This document shows, piece after piece, positions 61,312 to 64,000 of a stretch of DNA of 64,000 nt (positions are counted from its first letter, which is position 1; each line of letters opens with the position of its first letter). The translations under genes were made by a program, and so were the position numbers. The notes below the pieces were generated by a model, which worked only from the letters and a program-made list of their open reading frames with translations, was not told where the DNA came from and searched no databases. Source of the stretch: Lunularia cruciata (lineage: Eukaryota > Streptophyta > Marchantiopsida > Lunulariales > Lunulariaceae); the NCBI GenBank assembly GCA_948567375.1, contig OX419756.1, forward strand, positions 55,752,333-55,816,332. Direction: 5' to 3'.

Positions 61312-61502
61312 AGTTAAATTAGTCAATTGAGGTCTACAAGATTAGGGCTCTCACTTTATCTTGGAGGTTTTATTTTGGTATAATTTTAATATTTCTTATT
61401 CTTCTTGTTATTTTGATGTGAGATGTTAAAATTAGTCAATTTAGTGTCTAAGGCATTGAGGCTTAGCTTCATTTTATCATGGAGGTTTTATTTGTATATG
61501 GT
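61312..61502. repeat. Imperfect tandem duplication, period about 113 bp
   Basis: Copies start GTTAAATTAGTCAATT at 61312 and GTTAAAATTAGTCAATTT at 61425; both continue to a GGAGGTTTTATTT segment. Identity is moderate. Confidence 0.7.
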
Positions 61503-61678
61503 CTAAATGTTTCTCCTTCCTTCTCTATTATCATGATTTTGTCATGAAGAAATTGGCACATTCAGATTTTTCAAAATATGACTTATCAATATAGCTATAT
61601 CAAAATATGGCTAGTAGTGTGTTCTAGCTACTTTGATGGAGCTTAATTTTATCAATCTCGTGACTAATTGACCTTGAG

Positions 61679-61866
61679 CACAAAGATTTGATAGTTTCCT
61701 TTCACTTGAAAACTCAAATCAAATTTGGGGTTTATTGATCATGCATATAGGTTCTCAACTATATAAAGCTTGTAACTGATCTACTCTAAACACAAAGATT
61801 TAGCAATAATTTCCATTTGTGTGAAGACTCAAATCAAGTTTGTGTGTCATTGATCATGTTTGTGGG
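61679..61866. repeat. Imperfect tandem duplication, period about 112 bp
   Basis: Copies start CACAAAGATTT at 61679 and 61791; both continue through ACTCAAATCAA and ATTGATCATG. The period is nearly the same as in the pair about 360 bases upstream. Confidence 0.7.
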
Positions 61867-62639
61867 TTGAAATGGGTGGGTGAAGCTCAATAGCATGGTG
61901 AGTTTTTGAGAAAAATTGAGCAAGTGGAATTTTGGCAAGAGTTGTTAGCTAAGGCCTCTACACATGAGAGTGTAGTACTCCCTTGCAACTGCCTTCTTGA
62001 TTTATAATGGTCAACAGTTTTTTCTTGGAGACTTGTCTTAATTTAGAAACCATTTACTTAGCATGTCATGGAGCATGTCAAGTAATCTGAATATACTAGG
62101 GTGTTAAGGATGGAAAATGATATATTAAGTGATTGAAAGTTATAGGCAAGCATACAATGCAATATTTTGATAAAGAGCTAGAGTACTAGTGCACTTAATT
62201 AAGTGTAAAGGATAAAGCGTGACAGATCAAGCATGTGGAAGCAATGGTCAAACATCCAATGCAGTATTTCAAGAAGGAACTAAAGGACTAAAGGACTTTG
62301 TTAGGCATAAAAGCAACATTTGAGGATTTTCATATCAAAAATATGAGGAGCACTGTGTAAGGTACAAAGGAGCAACACTCAAGGATTTTTTAATCAAAAA
62401 GGTGAATATGAAGAAATTAAAGGTTGCATCATCAAATTCTTATATTGGATAATTCCTACATCTGCAAGTCTTTGAACCAAAGGATTCTTGTACCATAGAG
62501 TTTTTGTACTAGAGGGTTCTTGTACTATAAGAATTGTGTACCAAACATGATGGAGCTTGTAGCATAGCCAATCTCCTTTGCTAGCCAATAGGTTCTCTTC
62601 ACATCCTTTCTTTACTTTTTCACCTTCATTTTTGTTCCT

Positions 62640-64000
62640 CTATGTGTTTGTTATTGAATGTGTGTTCATCTTTTCCTATTGGTTTGTTAATCTTTGTTTC
62701 GGATATTTATTCTTCTAGTTATGTCTTAGGATGTATCTCCTTGGAGTTGAAATATTCTTCAATGGACTCTTTCATGATGCCTCCACTTTGTTCTTTGGCA
62801 CGGATAACTAGAAGGATGACCATAGGCAAGGATCCTCATCTATTACCCCATACCCCTTATGTGAATCTAGGGCATAGGTCTAGGCACCACTTTTTCTAAC
62901 ATGCACTCCTTGGTACTAAGGTTCATTTGGATGGACCACTTCTACTTTTTTGCCAAGACCTCTGCCATATCTCAACAAAGAACCTACATTGGTTGATTCT
63001 CCATCTTCCACCCATTATTCCTTCTATTCCTCCTCTTCTTCCTAGCTTTACAAATCCACCACCACCATATGCTCCAATCTTAGAGCTTCCTTGGATCTCT
63101 ATTTTGATTGGATGAATGTCCAAGTGGATGGTTCAATTACTTTTAGTATCATTTTTTGTCCACTTTTGTTTTGAGTTCTTTATTTGGGAAGAGATCAGAT
63201 CCTTTCCTTGATTCTATTTGGTATAATTTCTATGGAATTAAGACATATTTGTTGCACAACCACTATACTACTACAAGAGAGTTCACTCAATTAGCATATG
63301 TAGAAATTATATGTTAGGGAACCATTTGGGAGAGCCATTATTTACCATAATGCACTATATAACTTTACGTGAGATTGTAATCACCTTTCACACATATATA
63401 TTTTCATCCCTATCAAATGATACTCACATCTGAGCACCTTGGATGATGTAATCTATGAAATGTATGCTTTAATACTTAGTCTTAAGACCTTGGATTTATG
63501 AGTTGAGATTTGTAAAGGTTTGGAATCCATATTAAATCCTCACTCCCTTTCACTTCCCATGAGGATTCCAATTCACAATAAGTGGTTTAAGTGTATTGTA
63601 TTGTGCTCCCTCCCTTCTTAAATAGGAAGATTTTTGTAGCTCATTCATTTTCAATATTTTGATCTATGCTACTATCCACACTCATCTACTTCAATAGTTG
63701 GGGAACACTCAAATGGTATATTCTTCCTTTTTGAGATTTTATCTCTTGCGAGTTTCCTATTTGGCACATATATATCCTCCTATAGAGGTATTTCTACAAC
63801 ATCTATGGTCCTTCAATAGTCATATGTGCATACCTTCTCCATACTCTTATGGTCTTGTATGCTCCAATAACTATCAAATGATTGTGGTGATTGCAACTAA
63901 TTCTTCCTATAGCCGTGAGAGGATATGGTATCATATCACAAGAGAGGACATTGCATGATAGCTTACTTAGGAGCATGTGCACTAGTGGCTCTTCTTTTGG
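62640..64000 (+). pseudogene. LINE relic G2, second copy, running off the window
   Basis: Collinear with G1: 62690-63110 matches 37510-38040, and 63110-63710 matches 39870-40480, with the segment equivalent to about 38040-39870 missing. RT motif A is decayed (VQVDGSITF at about 63119, from QVDISNAFNT). A following FGKRSDPFLDSIWYNFYG segment matches G1. The C-terminal open frame 63698-63958 includes GNTQMVYS and YLAHIYPPIEVFLQHLWSFN, matching the LGD-QVA-IL and PP---FLQ-L-SFD pattern of the thumb region in this LINE family. Not functional. Confidence 0.72.

Larger units (their letters stand above)
59968..62639. other. AT-rich intergenic DNA with small tandem duplications
   Basis: No convincing coding frame. 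Two imperfect tandem duplications are listed separately. The minus-strand frame at 60277-60071 and others are short and without features. Some T-rich stretches at 60600-60760 faintly resemble the LINE upstream region, too weakly to claim. Confidence 0.5.

Noticed and set aside
1..64000. CRISPR arrays, prokaryotic operons, rRNA or tRNA genes
   Set aside because: None seen; the repeats present are degenerate tandem or transposon repeats and the host is a plant. I did not run a covariance search, so a tRNA in AT-rich DNA could be missed.

Overview
This is nuclear DNA of a land plant, most probably a non-seed plant (bryophyte or lycophyte grade). Two intron-aware host genes have clear plant orthologues. 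The rest is a graveyard of plant-type Ty3 LTR retrotransposons, a LINE and PIF/Harbinger DNA transposons. The lineage guess rests on my memory of the LINE reverse transcriptase family (motif A QVDISNAFNT) and of one Ty3 lineage with a PHD-like finger, so it is low confidence.

Layout. (1) 1-5.6 kb: a decayed minus-strand Ty3 element (A). Its 5' LTR contains a solo LTR of a second family (R2), which itself contains a solo LTR of A's own family (R1); both insertions keep perfect 5-bp target duplications. (2) 5.6-9.4 kb: AT-rich DNA without genes. (3) 9.4-19.5 kb: a CpG-normal gene island with RPL12 (+) and an eight-exon mitochondrial calcium uptake gene MICU (-), convergent. (4) 19.5-28.8 kb: a 9.3-kb PIF/Harbinger transposon (H1) with a broken transposase, a broken MYB/SANT-like partner on the opposite strand, an extra spliced gene of unknown function between them, and GC-rich degenerate arrays. 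(5) 30-37 kb: a minus-strand Ty3 relic (E) with a PHD-like zinc cluster beyond its integrase. (6) 37.4-40.5 kb: a LINE (G1) split by an R3 LTR. (7) 40.5-56.7 kb: a nested stack. Ty3 element C (+) is split by Ty3 element B (-, both LTRs, PBS and PPT visible). A 3.85-kb unit D sits at B's outer border, and a further R1 solo LTR lies in C. (8) 57.3-60.0 kb: a 2.6-kb Harbinger relative (H2) with the same ends as H1. (9) 60-64 kb: AT-rich DNA with small tandem duplications, then a second LINE copy (G2) running off the window.

The two host genes look intact and functional. Nothing else is likely to make a full-length protein. Most lesions in the elements are C-to-T or G-to-A changes (Trp to stop, Gln to stop, catalytic Asp to Asn, Glu to Lys), as expected from deamination of methylated cytosine. 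Younger inner insertions keep more CpG than their hosts, which agrees with the order of insertion read from target duplications.

Some open reading frames in the retroelements are computer artefacts of AT-rich DNA. I grouped the real fragments by element instead of listing each open frame. Exon boundaries, LTR ends and duplications were read by eye.
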